Shown: positions 62,111-64,000 of the stretch, piece by piece
How the letters are laid out: each line of letters begins with the position of its first letter
Numbering within the stretch: position 1 is the stretch's first letter
DNA from: Rhodoferax mekongensis
Lineage (GTDB): Bacteria > Pseudomonadota > Gammaproteobacteria > Burkholderiales > Burkholderiaceae_C
NCBI RefSeq assembly: GCF_032191775.1
Contig: NZ_CP132507.1
Span: 1,389,001 to 1,453,000, forward strand
DNA: 64,000 nt
Direction: 5' to 3'
Notes under the pieces: generated by a model
The model's input: the letters and a program-made list of their open reading frames with translations, nothing else
Database searches by the model: none
What the model was told of the DNA's origin: nothing
Program-made: the position numbers and the translations under genes

Positions 62111-62578
62111 ATGCAACAGATCATGAAATGGGCAAGCATTGCCCTGGTAGTAGCCACTTTGGGTGCATGCGCGAGCAGCAGCCCAGATGTCATCCAGCGC
62201 GGTGATGCGCAGCGAATGGCCCAGGTGCAAGACGGGGTCATCCTATCCGTGCGCAATGTGGTGGTGGATGGAAATCAGTCCGGGGTAGGTGCAGCGGTAG
62301 GCGGCGTAGTGGGCGCCATTGGCGGCTACGGCGGCAGTGGTGTGCAGCGCGAAGCCCAAGTTCTGGGTGTATTGGCCGGTGTGGCGGGCGCCGCAGCGGG
62401 CAATGCATTGGAGCGTTTGGCAACCAAAGAAGATGCGGTCGAAATCCTTGTTCAGCTCAAAGGCGGCGATCGCCGTGCCATCGTTCAAGCCAAGGGTGGA
62501 GAGCAATTGGCAGCGGGTGATGCCGTGATTATTGTCACCACCGGTGGCAAAGTTCGAGTGACCAAAGCGCCCAAATAA
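62111..62578 (+). CDS. Glycine-zipper outer-membrane lipoprotein
   Basis: A 155-aa lipoprotein. A signal peptide ends in the lipobox LGAC, and a glycine-zipper region (GVGAAVGGVVGAIGGYGG, then VLAGVAGAAAGNALE) follows, as in SlyB/Pcp-type proteins that respond to envelope stress and shield the outer membrane. The C-terminal half is beta-rich (VEILVQLKGGDRRAIVQAKG). GGAGAG precedes the ATG at 62111. An FNR box begins immediately after its stop codon. Confidence 0.87.
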   Translation: MQQIMKWASIALVVATLGACASSSPDVIQRGDAQRMAQVQDGVILSVRNVVVDGNQSGVGAAVGGVVGAIGGYGGSGVQREAQVLGVLAGVAGAAAGNALERLATKEDAVEILVQLKGGDRRAIVQAKGGEQLAAGDAVIIVTTGGKVRVTKAPK

Positions 62579-62592
62579 TTGATGTGAATCAA
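62579..62592 (+). promoter_or_regulatory. FNR/Anr box before the diiron MBL gene
   Basis: TTGATGTGAATCAA is a perfect match to TTGAT-N4-ATCAA. Its centre (62585.5) is 41.5 bp before 62627, and GACAAT at 62615-62620 is then in the -12 to -7 window. This is classical class II FNR activation geometry for the gene starting at 62670. Confidence 0.75.
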
Positions 62593-62630
62593 AGCCCGGT
62601 TGTCGGGCTGATTTGACAATCGGGGTTCAT

Positions 62631-62650
62631 GTGGGCGCATAGGCGCCCAC
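62631..62650 (+). promoter_or_regulatory. Perfect hairpin in leader of MBL gene
   Basis: GTGGGCGC and GCGCCCAC pair across ATAG. It lies just after the predicted transcription start and 20 bp before the ATG, so it would be in the 5' UTR. It could affect translation or be a relic terminator of the upstream lipoprotein gene (TTTG follows). Confidence 0.5.
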
Positions 62651-62669
62651 TTTGCATAAGGGCCCCGCC

Positions 62670-63446
62670 ATGGCTGTTGAACTCTACAAAGACGCCCATC
62701 ACTGCTGTGTGATGTTCACGGATCTCGTGTCCGACGAAACCGAAGCGGTGCAGGCCAATCAGTTTCTTATCGTCGACCATGGAGAAGGGGTGATCCTGGA
62801 CCCGGGCGGCAATATGACCTACAACGAGTTGAATCTGACGATGCGCAAGTACATAGCGCCTCAGCACCTCGACTACATCATCGCCTCCCACGCCGACCCG
62901 GACATCATTGCCTCCCTGGACCGCTGGATGACCTCCACCCAGGCCAAGTTGTTGATTTCTCAGCTTTGGGCCCGTTTCGCCCCCCACTTCTGCAAAATCG
63001 GCAAGACGGAGGATCGCATCATTCCCATTCCGGATGAGGGGGGCAAACTCCGCTTCGGCAAAACCGAGCTGTGGCTGTTACCCGCGCACTTTCTGCATGC
63101 CGAGGGCAATTTTCAGTTTTATGACCCCGTGAGCAAGATCCTGTTTTCCGGCGACCTAGGTGTTTCCATGCTCAGTGGACAGGACGCGCGCAAACCCATC
63201 ACCAACTTGATGCCTATGCCTCATGGCATGGAGGCGTTTCACCGCCGCTACATGGTCAGCAACAAAATCCTCAAGCTGTGGGTGCGCATGGTTCGTGGGC
63301 TGGAGATTTCAATGATCGTTCCGCAGCATGGCGCGCCCTTGCAAGGGGCTGCCATTGCCCAGTTGTTGGATTGGCTGGATAACCTGTCATGCGGCATTGA
63401 TCTCATGGGCACGCCTCAATACCAATTGCCGGTGACGGGTCTGTAA
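62670..63446 (+). CDS. Oxygen-binding diiron protein-like MBL-fold protein
   Basis: A 258-aa metallo-beta-lactamase-fold protein related to flavodiiron proteins and ODP-type oxygen sensors. Putative iron ligands: HADPD (His74, Asp76, Asp78), His140/His143 in LPAHFLHAEGNFQFYD, Asp162 in FSGDLGVS and the His in IVPQHGAP. The order H-x-D-x-D fits ODP or flavodiiron proteins, but there is no flavodoxin domain, so it is not a complete NO reductase. Oxygen or NO sensing is likely. The ATG at 62670 (MAVELYKD) is preferred. An FNR box controls the promoter. Confidence 0.82.
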   Translation: MAVELYKDAHHCCVMFTDLVSDETEAVQANQFLIVDHGEGVILDPGGNMTYNELNLTMRKYIAPQHLDYIIASHADPDIIASLDRWMTSTQAKLLISQLWARFAPHFCKIGKTEDRIIPIPDEGGKLRFGKTELWLLPAHFLHAEGNFQFYDPVSKILFSGDLGVSMLSGQDARKPITNLMPMPHGMEAFHRRYMVSNKILKLWVRMVRGLEISMIVPQHGAPLQGAAIAQLLDWLDNLSCGIDLMGTPQYQLPVTGL

Positions 63447-63482
63447 GCGGTTTGGTGCTGTGATCCGCTACCATCGCGGCCC

Positions 63483-64000
63483 ATGGCACGACTTCCCCGC
63501 TTGGCAATTGCCGGATATCTGCACCACGTTTTGCAGCGCGGTGCGCATGGCCAGTCCATCTGCTCGGCCACGGAGGATTACGAAGAGCTGCTGAATGCGA
63601 TACACCTCGCGGCACGGCAACATCAGGTCGCTGTGCATGGCTATGTGCTGTTGCAAGATCACTTCCATCTGTTGTTGACGCCTGCCAACGAGCAGGGCTT
63701 GGCGCTCATGATGCAGTCTTTGGGGCGTACTTATGTGCGCTACTTCAACCGCAAATACGACCGCAAAGGTACCTTGTGGGAGGGGCGCTTCAAATCCGCG
63801 GTTTTGCAGCCACGCCACGCCTTGGCGGTACTGACCTTTATGGACCTGCATCCGTCGCGCGCCGGTATCGGATTGCCGCCTTCAGGCTATCCGTGGTCCA
63901 GCTACTCGCATTACAGCGGCGTCATCACCGACAAGCGTATCGTGACCCACCCCGCCTATTGGGCATTGGGCAATACGCCCTTTGCGCGCGAGGCAGCCTA
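63483..64000 (+). CDS. REP-associated tyrosine transposase-like protein, cut by window end
   Basis: A Y1-transposase family member that starts MARLPRLAIAGYLHHVLQRG and runs out of the window after 172 codons. The HUH motif is present (QDHFHLLLTPA), and RYFNRKYDRKGTLWEGRF-type sequence follows, as in RAYT proteins of Burkholderiales. Where family members have the catalytic Tyr in RYIELNPVRAG, this protein reads TFMDLHPSRAG, so the tyrosine seems replaced by Phe. It may be a domesticated or inactive protein. No flanking REP elements are evident. The true length is unknown. Confidence 0.85.
   Translation, partial: MARLPRLAIAGYLHHVLQRGAHGQSICSATEDYEELLNAIHLAARQHQVAVHGYVLLQDHFHLLLTPANEQGLALMMQSLGRTYVRYFNRKYDRKGTLWEGRFKSAVLQPRHALAVLTFMDLHPSRAGIGLPPSGYPWSSYSHYSGVITDKRIVTHPAYWALGNTPFAREAA

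Noticed and set aside
1-64000. tRNA, rRNA or CRISPR arrays
   Set aside because: I saw no cloverleaf-like intergenic sequence, no rRNA-like blocks and no regularly spaced short repeats; the dispersed repeats are kilobases apart.

Overview
The window looks like chromosome of a Comamonadaceae bacterium (Burkholderiales, Betaproteobacteria), close to Rhodoferax or its relatives. The supports are the order mrcA / pilMNOPQ / aroK / aroB / dgt, the lysA-lptM-cyaY cluster, cytochrome c4 next to ResB-ResC and MsrP-MsrQ, high GC in the core genes, and a 60-bp dispersed repeat that I recognise from this family. The taxonomic call is inference from gene order and protein style, not from a search.

Layout. 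1-2.6 kb: start of a glutamine-synthetase-like gene, a divergent MFS transporter, and an AT-richer patch with a DUF4288-like gene. 2.65-5.5 kb: two insertion sequences (IS1111 group, then IS30). 5.5-9.7 kb: xylose operon xylR-xylB-xylA. 9.76-10.5 kb: a chimera of two 5'-truncated gene copies (hemerythrin and MFS 3' ends). 10.6-17.9 kb: an AT-richer block with bioY and a sensory set (diguanylate cyclase, FixL/FixJ-like pair, chemoreceptor), ending at the intact hemerythrin gene. 18.5-29.5 kb: a large DUF748/AsmA-like protein, fasciclin, PaiB, pirin, a sialidase-like protein, DctA and a LigB-type dioxygenase. 29.6-34.7 kb: a TetR-controlled TRAP transporter followed by type II dehydroquinase and shikimate-dehydrogenase-like genes, the strongest candidate for an undescribed catabolic unit. 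34.7-42.1 kb: glycosyltransferases, GtrA, metK, two lipid A acyltransferases and engB. 42.2-48.1 kb: cytochrome c4, cytochrome c maturation and periplasmic methionine sulfoxide repair. 48.1-60.6 kb: lysA, lptM, cyaY, mrcA, the type IV pilus alignment complex, aroK, aroB and dgt. 60.5-64 kb: DUF1415, a methyltransferase, a glycine-zipper lipoprotein, an oxygen-sensor-like diiron MBL protein behind an FNR box, and a RAYT-like gene cut by the window end.

Genes working together. The xyl genes convert xylose to xylulose 5-phosphate under a ROK repressor. The TetR gene and the TRAP operon carry near-identical operator-like sites. FNR-type boxes precede hemerythrin and the diiron MBL gene, which suggests oxygen-controlled expression of two oxygen-binding proteins. 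Two genes (engB and the methyltransferase) are broken by single-base deficits in C/G homopolymers, which may be sequence errors. I saw no tRNA, rRNA or CRISPR array.
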